A program made the translations under genes and the position numbers. From an uncultured Gammaproteobacteria bacterium (GTDB taxonomy: Bacteria; Pseudomonadota; Gammaproteobacteria; Rariloculales; Rariloculaceae), in assembly GCA_946887385.1 (NCBI GenBank), contig CAMPKU010000236.1, forward strand, positions 1 to 6,302: a stretch of 6,302 bases of DNA, read 5' to 3'. Shown here piece by piece: positions 1 to 5,494 of this stretch. The notes beneath the pieces are model-generated. The model saw only the letters and a program-made list of their open reading frames with translations. It was not told the DNA's origin and made no database searches. Within the stretch, counting starts at the first letter, position 1; every line of letters starts with the position of its first letter.

Positions 1-1077
1 GCACTCGCGTTTGCAATGGGCGAGCCCGATTGGCCGGCGCTCGCGCAGCGCGCGCTGCCGCCCGCCGCGCACGATCTGAAACGCCTGCACGATGAACTCG
101 ATCTCGCGGATGCCGCCGGCCCCGAGCTTGATGTTCTCCGCCAGCTCCTTGCGCGCCACTTCCTGCGCAATGAGCCGCTTCATCTGGCGCAAGGCATCGA
201 AGACGCCGTAGTCGAGATAGCGCCGATAAACGAACGGCGTGAGCACGTAATCGAAGACCTCGGGCACGAACTTGAGCCCCGTGAGCAGGCGCGCCTTGAC
301 GTACGCATAGCGCTCCCAATCGCGGCCGTGCTGCACGAGGTACGACTCGAACGCGCCGAGGGCAACCGCGAGCGGCCCGCTGCCGCCGAACGGCCGCAAG
401 CGCATGTCGACACGGTACGTAAACCCGTCCTCGGTGCGCTGATCGAGCAGCTTGATCAACAGCTGCCCAAGACGCAGGTAATACGTCTCGGGCTCCACCT
501 TCACCGTGCCCGCCACGGCGCCGTCGGGGTACAGGAACACGAGGTCCACGTCGGAAGAGAAATTGAGCTCGCCGCCGCCGAGCTTGCCCATGCCGAGCAC
601 GAGCAGTGGCAGCTCCTGCCCGGCCGCGTCGCGCGGCCGGCCGAGCCGCGGCTCGAGCAGCGTGGCACCGTAGCGCAGCGCCTGGTCGATCAGGCATTCG
701 GCCAGCAGCGACACGTCCGCGAGTGTGGCGTCGAGCTCGGCAGCGCCCGCAAGGTCACGCCATGCGATGCGCGCCATCTCGATCTGGCGCGTGCGGCGCA
801 ACGCCGCCATGGCTTCCGGCTCGCTGCACCGGTCCAACCCGAGACGCGCTCCGATCGACTGCGCGTCGAGCGGCGCATCGTCGGCCAGGCGCTCGCACAG
901 CGCCTGCGGGTATCGAGCCAGAACGTTCAGCACAAAGTCGCTGACGACGAGCACTCTCGCCGCGCTCTGCGCAGCGCTCTGCGGCAACTCGACCGCAAGC
1001 TCGGCCAGCCGCTCGGCGGCGCGCGCGTAGCGCTCTTCGAGCGCCGCAGGGAGATCGGCGGGGCGTTGCAGCTTCAC
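1..1077 (-). CDS. glnE: Bifunctional glutamine synthetase adenylyltransferase/adenylyl-removing enzyme, N-terminal part (cut by window edge)
   Basis: The visible 359 codons encode the N-terminal half of GlnE, the cytoplasmic enzyme that adenylylates and de-adenylylates glutamine synthetase in response to PII. In the family this half is the adenylyl-removase domain. Seen: a SDF motif near residue 46, the nucleotidyltransferase signature GMGKLGGGELNFSSDVDL near 162-179 with the metal-binding D-x-D, YRVDMRLRPFGGSGPL near 221-236, QHGRDWERYAYVKAR near 249-263 and GAGGIREIEFIVQ near 320-332. Order and spacing match E. coli GlnE, as recalled. The start chosen is GTG at 1077, which puts SDF at about the same distance from the N-terminus as in E. 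coli (residue ~39). There is no ATG in frame nearby, and the ATG 12 bases upstream is out of frame and stops at once. No clear Shine-Dalgarno site precedes it, so the start is less sure than the identity. The frame stays open upstream through the repeat, but those codons are repeat-derived. The C-terminal adenylyltransferase domain lies beyond base 1. Confidence 0.96.
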   Translation of the reverse strand, partial: MKLQRPADLPAALEERYARAAERLAELAVELPQSAAQSAARVLVVSDFVLNVLARYPQALCERLADDAPLDAQSIGARLGLDRCSEPEAMAALRRTRQIEMARIAWRDLAGAAELDATLADVSLLAECLIDQALRYGATLLEPRLGRPRDAAGQELPLLVLGMGKLGGGELNFSSDVDLVFLYPDGAVAGTVKVEPETYYLRLGQLLIKLLDQRTEDGFTYRVDMRLRPFGGSGPLAVALGAFESYLVQHGRDWERYAYVKARLLTGLKFVPEVFDYVLTPFVYRRYLDYGVFDALRQMKRLIAQEVARKELAENIKLGAGGIREIEFIVQAFQIVRGGRQRALRERRPIGLAHCKREC

Positions 1078-1096
1078 GGCAGGGACATCTAAAAAA

Positions 1097-1117
1097 GGGG
1101 ACGGATTTATTTTCTGC
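1097..1117 (+). repeat. Intergenic repeat, copy 1 (direct)
   Basis: This 21-bp unit begins with the core GGGGACGGATTTATTTT and ends CTGC. It is identical to the unit at 1136-1156 and its 17-bp core is present inverted at 1190-1206. It is preceded by six A residues (1091-1096), which read as T6 on the minus strand. It ends only 20 bases from the proposed glnE start. From memory this sequence type is dispersed in many beta- and gammaproteobacterial genomes, often near RAYT-type Y1 transposase genes; none is present here. Confidence 0.9.
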
Positions 1118-1135
1118 GCTCGAATGATAGCGCGG

Positions 1136-1156
1136 GGGGACGGATTTATTTTCTGC
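1136..1156 (+). repeat. Intergenic repeat, copy 2 (direct)
   Basis: A perfect 21-bp copy of the unit at 1097-1117, starting 39 bp further on. The 18-bp spacer between the two direct copies (1118-1135) is unrelated sequence; read on the minus strand it contains TATCAT, a -10-like hexamer, but with no matching -35 element. Confidence 0.9.
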
Positions 1157-1189
1157 CTTAAGGGGCCCAGGCCTCTCACGAGGAGCGGA

Positions 1190-1213
1190 AAAATAAATCC
1201 GTCCCCTTTTAGC
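1190..1213 (-). repeat. Intergenic repeat, copy 3 (inverted)
   Basis: Bases 1190-1206 are the exact 17-bp reverse complement of the core in copies 1 and 2. The copy continues into CTTTTAGC, that is GCTAAAAG at the head of the unit when read on the minus strand. It can pair with either direct copy, enclosing 37 bases (with copy 2) or 76 bases (with copy 1). Confidence 0.9.
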
Positions 1214-1230
1214 GCGTCCCCTTTTAGCGG
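1201..1230. repeat. 15-bp tandem duplication of the repeat end
   Basis: GTCCCCTTTTAGCGC (1201-1215) is followed directly by GTCCCCTTTTAGCGG (1216-1230), matching at 14 of 15 positions. The second unit is a truncated fourth copy lacking the AT-rich core. On the minus strand each unit carries TAA. Because the period is divisible by three, the two TAA triplets (1226-1224 and 1211-1209) are in the same frame and form tandem stops for the upstream MFS gene. Confidence 0.85.
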
Positions 1231-2657
1231 GCGGACAGCGGCCGCGCGACGGTCTCGAGCGGCTTGCGCTCGGCGTCGACGCCGAGCCAGGCGGCGACGA
1301 TGGCGGCGCCGGCCATCAGCAGCCCGGCCACGGCGTAGCCGAGGAACACGGCATCGCGGCTGCCGGTGTCGATGAGCGTGCCGTACAACGCGGGGCCAAT
1401 GAAGCCTCCAATGCCCGTGCCGATCGCGTAGAAGATGGAGATCGAGACGGCGCGCATCTCGAGCGGAAAGATTTCGCTCACCGTGAGGTAGGCCGAGCTC
1501 GCGGCCGCCGACGCGAAGAAAAACAGCACGGACCAGCACCACGTCATGGTCACCGCATCGAGCCAGTCGAGCGAGAATGCGTAGCCCGAGACGAGCAGCC
1601 CCGCGCCTGCAATCCCGTACGTGGCCGCGATCATCTTGCGCCGTCCGGCGGAGTCGAACAGCCGCCCGAGCAGCAGCGGGCCCAAGAAGTTGCCGAGCGC
1701 GAACGGGAAGATGTAGTAGCCGACGTCGTTCGTCGCAACGCCGTAGAAGCTGGTGAGCACGAGTGCGTAGGTGAAGAAGATCGCGTTATAGAAGAACGCC
1801 TGCGAGCCCATCAGCACGAAGCCGAGAACGGCGCGGCGGCGGTAGCGCGTAACGAGCAGCGTAAAGATCTCACGCCACGACACGTGCTCGCGCAGCCGGA
1901 TCGCGAAGGCGTCATGACAGTCTGCGCAGGGGCCGTGCTCGCGCTCGACCTCCGCTTCGATGCGCGCGACGACGGCTTCCGCCTCGGCGAGGCGGCCGCG
2001 CGTCATGAGCCATCTAGGGCTTTCGGGCAGATGGCGGCGCACGAGCAGGATCGCCACCGTGAGCACGGCGCCGAAAGCGAATGCGACACGCCAGCCGATG
2101 TCTTCGGCGAAGCGGCCCGGCTCGAGCAGCACGATGGTCAACGCAGCGCCGGCCGCCGCACCGAGCCAGAAGCTGCCGTTGATCGCGAGATCGACGAGGC
2201 CGCGCACGCGCGCAGGAATCAGCTCGTCGATGGCCGAGTTGATGGCCGCGTACTCGCCGCCGATGCCGAACCCGGTCAAGAATCGACAGAACGCGAACGA
2301 CCAAATGTCCCAGGTACCGGCGGTGAGCAGCGTCGCCACGAGATAGACGGACAGCGTTGCCAGAAACAACGGCTTGCGCCCGAGCTTGTCGGCGAGCCGG
2401 CCGAAGAACAGCGCGCCGAGCACCGCGCCTGCCACGTACGCGGATCCGGCCCAGCCCACTTCGGCCGCGGACAGCCCAAGAGTACCGTCGCGCTGGAGCG
2501 TCGGCCCCAGCGAGCCGACCATCGTCACTTCGAGCCCGTCGAGGATCCACGTGATACCCAGCGCCGCGACCACACGCCAGTGCCATCGCGACCACGGCAG
2601 CCGGTCGAGCCGCGCCGGCAGAGCGCTCGTGAGCGTCTCGGCCGCTGCCGGGTTCAT
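1224..2657 (-). CDS. MFS transporter, sugar-porter/NiaP-like, 12 TM
   Basis: A 477-residue major facilitator superfamily permease of the inner membrane, with about 12 hydrophobic segments (first near 29-49, last near 436-458) and a cytoplasmic loop near 207-270. Seen: motif A GRLADKLGRK near 86-95, its half-repeat GRLFDSAGRRK near 331-341, PESPRWL at 211-217 and SEIFPLEMR near 394-402. The last two are hallmarks of the sugar-porter/SV2/NiaP-type branch. In that branch substrates include sugars, nicotinate and aromatic acids; the substrate here cannot be told. The start at 2657 gives a short, charged N-terminus before TM1, but no good Shine-Dalgarno site is seen. It lies 23 bases after the CBS gene, so co-transcription or translational coupling is likely. 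The stop codon and last residues fall in the edge of the intergenic repeat. The loop contains CADCH (244-248), probably coincidental. Confidence 0.93.
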   Translation of the reverse strand: MNPAAAETLTSALPARLDRLPWSRWHWRVVAALGITWILDGLEVTMVGSLGPTLQRDGTLGLSAAEVGWAGSAYVAGAVLGALFFGRLADKLGRKPLFLATLSVYLVATLLTAGTWDIWSFAFCRFLTGFGIGGEYAAINSAIDELIPARVRGLVDLAINGSFWLGAAAGAALTIVLLEPGRFAEDIGWRVAFAFGAVLTVAILLVRRHLPESPRWLMTRGRLAEAEAVVARIEAEVEREHGPCADCHDAFAIRLREHVSWREIFTLLVTRYRRRAVLGFVLMGSQAFFYNAIFFTYALVLTSFYGVATNDVGYYIFPFALGNFLGPLLLGRLFDSAGRRKMIAATYGIAGAGLLVSGYAFSLDWLDAVTMTWCWSVLFFFASAAASSAYLTVSEIFPLEMRAVSISIFYAIGTGIGGFIGPALYGTLIDTGSRDAVFLGYAVAGLLMAGAAIVAAWLGVDAERKPLETVARPLSAR

Positions 2658-2680
2658 CGCGCTAAGAATGCGCGAACCTC

Positions 2681-3097
2681 TCAGTGGGGCGGGGGCTGGG
2701 AGATTTCTTTCAAGCTTTCGCCGGCCTTCCTCTGCGACTTCTGGCTCAAATCGCCGATCGACACTACGCCGACGAGCCGCTTGTCGCGGCTCACCACCGG
2801 CATGCGTCGCACCTGTTGCTCGGCCATGTTCTCGAGAACTTCATTGAGGGATTGATCTTCGTAGCAATAGAGCACGCGCGGCGACATCGCCGTGCGAGCG
2901 GTGGCGCCTTCTAAGCTACCGGAGGCGACGCAGCGCACCACGATGTCGCGGTCGGTGACCATGCCGATCAAGCGGTCGTTCTCGGCGATCGGAACGGAGC
3001 CGATGTCCTGATCGCGCATTCGCCGCGCGATCTCGGCTACTGGAGCATCGGGCGTCACGAAACTCACGTCGTGCGTCATTACGTCTTTGATTTTCAT
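2681..3097 (-). CDS. Stand-alone tandem CBS-domain protein
   Basis: A 138-residue soluble protein made almost entirely of two CBS domains (about residues 5-60 and 70-125), a pair that in known families forms a Bateman module binding adenosine nucleotides or related ligands. Seen: MKIKDVMTHDV at the N-terminus, GMVTDRDIVV near 45-54 and GVVSIGDL near 110-117, the typical ends of the two domains; a polar tail ends PPPH. No effector domain is attached, so it probably acts in trans or as an energy or stress sensor; partners are unknown. The start at 3097 is well supported by AAGGAG seven bases upstream; an upstream ATG at 3145 would add 16 non-conserved residues and lacks such a site. It sits between two MFS transporter genes, 84 bases after one and 23 bases before the other. 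Confidence 0.93.
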   Translation of the reverse strand: MKIKDVMTHDVSFVTPDAPVAEIARRMRDQDIGSVPIAENDRLIGMVTDRDIVVRCVASGSLEGATARTAMSPRVLYCYEDQSLNEVLENMAEQQVRRMPVVSRDKRLVGVVSIGDLSQKSQRKAGESLKEISQPPPH

Positions 3098-3103
3098 GCG
3101 GGT

Positions 3104-3109
3104 CTCCTT
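3104..3109 (-). promoter_or_regulatory. Shine-Dalgarno site of the CBS gene
   Basis: AAGGAG on the minus strand, six bases before the ATG triplet at 3097-3095. It decides between this start and the in-frame ATG at 3145, and is the only near-consensus ribosome binding site in the window. Confidence 0.85.
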
Positions 3110-3181
3110 GTCGAACTTCGCTCGCGGAACGCCGATGGAATGCAATCCGCGTGCCAGAGGCCGGAGGGCCGAGACGGCTCA

Positions 3182-4615
3182 CTACCTGCGGGACTGCGCA
3201 TCGCGAGGGGTGATGGTGAGCGCCGCGGTCAGCGCGCCGAGCGCGGCCAGAACGCCGGCCGCCCACAGCGTCAGGCGATACGCATGCAACAACGCGGCGG
3301 CGTCGAGATTCGTCGCGCTGCCGCCCACCGCAAGCCCGAGCGCGGCCACCGCGAGCAAGCTGCCGGTCCGCGCTGCCGCATTGTTGATGCCGGATGCGGT
3401 GCCGCTGTTTTCGTCCGGCGCCGCGTTCAAAACGGTCGTCGTGAGCGGCGGTACCGCGATCGTCATGCCGATGCTGACGAGCAACAAGCCCGGCAGCACG
3501 CCGGACCAGTACGACGGATTGCCGCCGGAAAATCCGAGCGCGACATAGCCGGCCGCCGTGAGCGCCGGACCGACGATGAGCGGCAGCCGCGCGCCGAGCT
3601 GGGCGACGAGACCGCCCGACCAGCGCGAGCCGAGCCCCATGATCGCGGAGAACGGCAGAAACGCGGCGCCGGCCGCAAGCGCGCTGTAACCGTGGACCTG
3701 AATCAAGAGAAACGGCAACAAGAACAGTGCGCCGCCGAGCGCGGCGTAAAGCAGCACCGTGAGGGCATTCGCGCCGCTGAAGTCGCCATCGCGGAACAGG
3801 GCCAGCGGCATCATCGGCGAGCTCGCCCGCGCTTCGGTGCGAACGAACAAGAGTCCGAGCGGCACGGCTGCGGCTATCGCAATTGCGCCTTCAACCGGCT
3901 TGCTCTCGCCGAGCGCAATCAAGCCGTAGCACAGTGCTCCAAGGCAGAGAATCGCGAGAAGGGTTCCGCGCCGATCGAGCGGCGGTGCGTGCTCGCTGCC
4001 GCGCTCCGCCGGCAACTTCAGCGCGAAGGCGAGCGCCGCCATCCCAATGGGGAGATTGATGAAAAATATCGAGCGCCAACCGCTCGTGTCGACGAGCCAG
4101 CCGCCGAGAGGCGGCCCGAGCGCCGTCGTGAGCGCGGCGGCCGCGGCCCAAGTGCCGATGGCCGGGCCTCGAGCGTCGCCGCTATACGCCGCCCCGACGA
4201 TCGCAAGGCTCGTCGGCGTGAGCAGCGCGGCAGCCGCGCCTTGCACGGTGCGCGCGCCGATCAGCCAGAGCGCCGAAGGGGCCAAGGCGCAAGCGAGAGA
4301 CGCCGCGGTGAAACCGAGCAAGCCCACGATGAAGACCCGGCGGCGGCCGAAGCGGTCGCCTGCGGAGCCTCCGAGCAAGATGAGGCTTGCGAGCGTGAGC
4401 ATGTAAGCGTTGACGACCCATTGCAGCGTGCCGAGGTCTGCTTCGAGGCTCGCTTGCATCGCGGGCAGCGCTACGTTGACGACGGAGCCGTCGATGAAGC
4501 TTAGGCTCGAACCGAGGATGGTGGCCGGAAGCACCCAGCGCGTGCCGGCAGGGGCTCGGCCGAATGCGGCATGCGCCTCGGGTGTTTCGCAGGGCAGACG
4601 GTGGGGGCCGACCAT
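3182..4615 (-). CDS. DHA2-family (EmrB/QacA-like) MFS exporter
   Basis: A 477-residue inner-membrane drug:proton antiporter-type permease, expected to have 14 membrane segments as in the DHA2 family. Seen: the TM1 motif LSFIDGSVVNVALP near 38-51, motif A GSAGDRFGRRRVF near 83-95, a motif B-like arginine in ARTVQG near 121-126, and the antiporter motif C region GPPLGGWLVD followed by WRSIFFINLPIG near 167-191. These are diagnostic of the EmrB/QacA group. Members export drugs, dyes, bile salts or metabolites; the substrate here is unknown, and no EmrA-like membrane-fusion partner is adjacent. The start at 4615 is chosen because it leaves a usual short N-terminus of about 27 residues before TM1. 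The frame stays open to 4885, but that stretch overlaps the divergent gene and looks non-coding. No clear Shine-Dalgarno site is seen. CBS and second MFS genes follow on the same strand. Confidence 0.93.
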   Translation of the reverse strand: MVGPHRLPCETPEAHAAFGRAPAGTRWVLPATILGSSLSFIDGSVVNVALPAMQASLEADLGTLQWVVNAYMLTLASLILLGGSAGDRFGRRRVFIVGLLGFTAASLACALAPSALWLIGARTVQGAAAALLTPTSLAIVGAAYSGDARGPAIGTWAAAAALTTALGPPLGGWLVDTSGWRSIFFINLPIGMAALAFALKLPAERGSEHAPPLDRRGTLLAILCLGALCYGLIALGESKPVEGAIAIAAAVPLGLLFVRTEARASSPMMPLALFRDGDFSGANALTVLLYAALGGALFLLPFLLIQVHGYSALAAGAAFLPFSAIMGLGSRWSGGLVAQLGARLPLIVGPALTAAGYVALGFSGGNPSYWSGVLPGLLLVSIGMTIAVPPLTTTVLNAAPDENSGTASGINNAAARTGSLLAVAALGLAVGGSATNLDAAALLHAYRLTLWAAGVLAALGALTAALTITPRDAQSRR

Positions 4616-4689
4616 GGCAGAGTTGGACAAGCAGCAACGCCAATGCACTCCGCGCCCTCGGCTGCACGACTGTCGGGCGCCGATCGTGA

Positions 4690-4700
4690 GCCATAATGGC
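4690..4700. promoter_or_regulatory. Perfect dyad over a possible -10 box in the divergent region
   Basis: GCCAT-A-ATGGC is a perfect 5-bp inverted repeat about a central A. It contains CATAAT (4692-4697), one mismatch from the -10 consensus for the plus-strand gene, which would start transcription near 4704. No convincing -35 hexamer is found at the right distance. The dyad could be an operator, but it is short and may be chance. Confidence 0.3.
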
Positions 4701-4707
4701 GTTCGGG

Positions 4708-4748
4708 GGGAGCAACCGCGCTGATGGCGGCTCCCGATTGGCGGGAGC
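4708..4748 (+). promoter_or_regulatory. Leader with two mutually exclusive hairpins at the ribosome binding site
   Basis: GGGAGC occurs at 4708-4713 and 4743-4748, with its complement GCTCCC between them at 4730-4735. Pairing 4730-4735 with 4743-4748 gives a 6-bp stem with a 7-base loop and buries GGGAG, the likely Shine-Dalgarno site of the gene at 4752. Pairing GGGAG (4708-4712) with CTCCC (4731-4735), extended past a 3-base bulge by CCGC (4716-4719) with GCGG (4727-4730), gives a 9-bp alternative that frees the site. This is seen in the sequence; any regulatory use is inference. Confidence 0.4.
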
Positions 4749-4751
4749 AGG

Positions 4752-5444
4752 ATGACTCTGTCCTCGAAAGTCGTTGTGGCCGGCGTCGCAATCGGTGCGT
4801 TGATCCCGTCGTGGCCGCTGTTCGCACAACTCATCGACGAGCCGCTGCTCGGAGCCGTAGACGTCAGCTTCCGGGTGCTGTTCACGGTGCTCGTCGCCGT
4901 GGTAGTGCCCGTCTATCTCGTCAAATACGGGCCTGCGAACTTCTTGTGGTTCTCGGACATCGGGCTGTTGGGCCTATGCGCCGCCCTGTGGCTCGAGCAT
5001 CGCTTGCTCGGCAGCATGATGGCGGTGGCCGTGCTGCTACCCGAGACGGTTTGGATCGCGTCGTTCATGTCCGGCCTCGTGACGAAGGGGCGCGGCGCAA
5101 CCACGCTGGCTGCCTACATGTTCGACACGCGCATTTCCTTCTTCATGCGGGCGTTGTCGGGGGCGTTTCACATTGCACTGCCGCCCGCGGCGCTTTGGCT
5201 CTTGTACCGATACGGCTACGACGGCCGAGCACTCATCGCGCAAACGTTGCTCGCCTGGCTCGTGCTGCCCGCGACGCTATGGCTCGCGCCGCCGGAAAAG
5301 AACGTCAATTGGGTGCGCGGGCTCGGGCATCCGCCGCGTAGACCGCTGCCGTTGCCGGCGTACTTCGGCCTGCTGATGCTCGCGTATCCGCTACTGATCT
5401 ACCTGCCCACGCACTGGCTGCTGACACGCTTCTTCGGCGAGTAG
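4752..5444 (+). CDS. Polytopic membrane protein of unknown function
   Basis: A 230-residue, strongly hydrophobic protein with about six or seven predicted membrane segments (near 7-27, 40-57, 67-83, 88-108, 135-152, 160-178 and 203-223) and no recognised enzyme domain. Motif-like stretches are YGPANFLWFSDI (59-70), LLPETVW (95-101), YMFDTR (122-127), GYDGRAL (155-161), NVNWVRG (184-190) and YLPTH (217-221). They resemble, from memory, a family of uncharacterised integral membrane proteins found in several bacterial phyla, usually annotated only as membrane-associated or hypothetical. The polar and aromatic residues inside or next to membrane segments (N63, W66, D69, E98, H140, N184) suggest a conserved intramembrane site. 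The start at 4752 is preceded by GGGAGCAGG. The gene stands alone on the plus strand, divergent from the DHA2 exporter and convergent with the transketolase gene, so it is probably monocistronic. I do not assign a function. Confidence 0.88.
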   Translation: MTLSSKVVVAGVAIGALIPSWPLFAQLIDEPLLGAVDVSFRVLFTVLVAVVVPVYLVKYGPANFLWFSDIGLLGLCAALWLEHRLLGSMMAVAVLLPETVWIASFMSGLVTKGRGATTLAAYMFDTRISFFMRALSGAFHIALPPAALWLLYRYGYDGRALIAQTLLAWLVLPATLWLAPPEKNVNWVRGLGHPPRRPLPLPAYFGLLMLAYPLLIYLPTHWLLTRFFGE

Positions 5445-5462
5445 TACCCGCCCGCAAGCGCG

Positions 5463-5482
5463 GCAAGCCGACGACGGCTTGC
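5463..5482. terminator. Possible bidirectional terminator hairpin between convergent genes
   Basis: GCAAGCC (5463-5469) pairs perfectly with GGCTTGC (5476-5482) around the 6-base loop GACGAC. It lies 18 bases after the stop of the plus-strand gene and 12 bases beyond the stop of the convergent transketolase gene. A competing arm CGCAAGC is at 5453-5459. There is no T-tract on either side, so it is not a classical intrinsic terminator. Confidence 0.45.
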
Positions 5483-5494
5483 GCGCCGCGTGTT

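Larger units (their letters stand above)
1091..1213 (-). terminator. Possible stem-loop/terminator formed by the repeat cluster
   Basis: A transcript leaving the MFS gene could fold the 17-base arm 1206-1190 onto 1113-1097. That gives a perfect 17-bp stem ending in GTCCCC, followed at once by six U residues (1096-1091), as in an intrinsic terminator. The enclosed loop is long (76 bases) and contains a competing identical arm (1152-1136) plus a small CCTC-TCAC-GAGG hairpin (1172-1183), so efficient termination is uncertain. If it works it would separate MFS from glnE transcription, yet it sits only 13 bases before the proposed glnE start. On the plus strand the pairing 1136-1152 with 1190-1206 is followed by TTTT. 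Confidence 0.4.

Noticed and set aside
1..38. Possible frame disruption of GlnE at the window edge, as RPIGLAHCKREC is less typical after the ALRER motif
   Set aside because: The sequence can be aligned tolerably with variable family sequence at this point, and too few residues are visible to claim a frameshift.
16..1092. A 358-codon open frame on the plus strand
   Set aside because: It lies exactly antisense to glnE, whose conserved motifs are unmistakable; the plus-strand translation is rich in Arg, Ala, Glu and His with no recognisable domain, as expected from high-GC antisense frames.
1091..1230. CRISPR-like array from the repeated 21-bp units
   Set aside because: There are only two direct copies with an 18-bp spacer plus an inverted copy; no regular spacing and no cas genes.
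1124..1375. An 83-codon plus-strand frame covering the repeat cluster
   Set aside because: It is built from the repeats (GDGFIF, KINPSPF) and then runs antisense into the MFS gene; such spurious peptides are expected wherever this repeat occurs.
1914..1928. CxxCH (CADCH) haem c-like motif in the first MFS protein
   Set aside because: It lies in the central loop expected to be cytoplasmic, where c-type haem attachment does not occur, and no other cytochrome feature is present.
1884..2855. A 323-codon open frame on the plus strand
   Set aside because: Antisense to the sugar-porter-type MFS gene and to part of the CBS gene; composition is typical of a shadow frame and no start signal is seen.
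3098..3181. Promoter or terminator between the exporter and the CBS gene
   Set aside because: Apart from the Shine-Dalgarno site there is only a weak GGCC-CTCC-GGCC hairpin without a T-tract and no paired -35/-10 hexamers.
3071..4504. A 477-codon open frame on the plus strand
   Set aside because: It is antisense to the DHA2 exporter and extremely rich in Arg, Glu and Gln with no domain pattern. Its length equals that of the two MFS proteins only by coincidence.
4616..4885. A 90-residue N-terminal extension of the DHA2 exporter
   Set aside because: The extension overlaps the divergent membrane protein gene, is low in hydrophobic pattern and unlike family N-termini; Met at 4615 gives a normal length.
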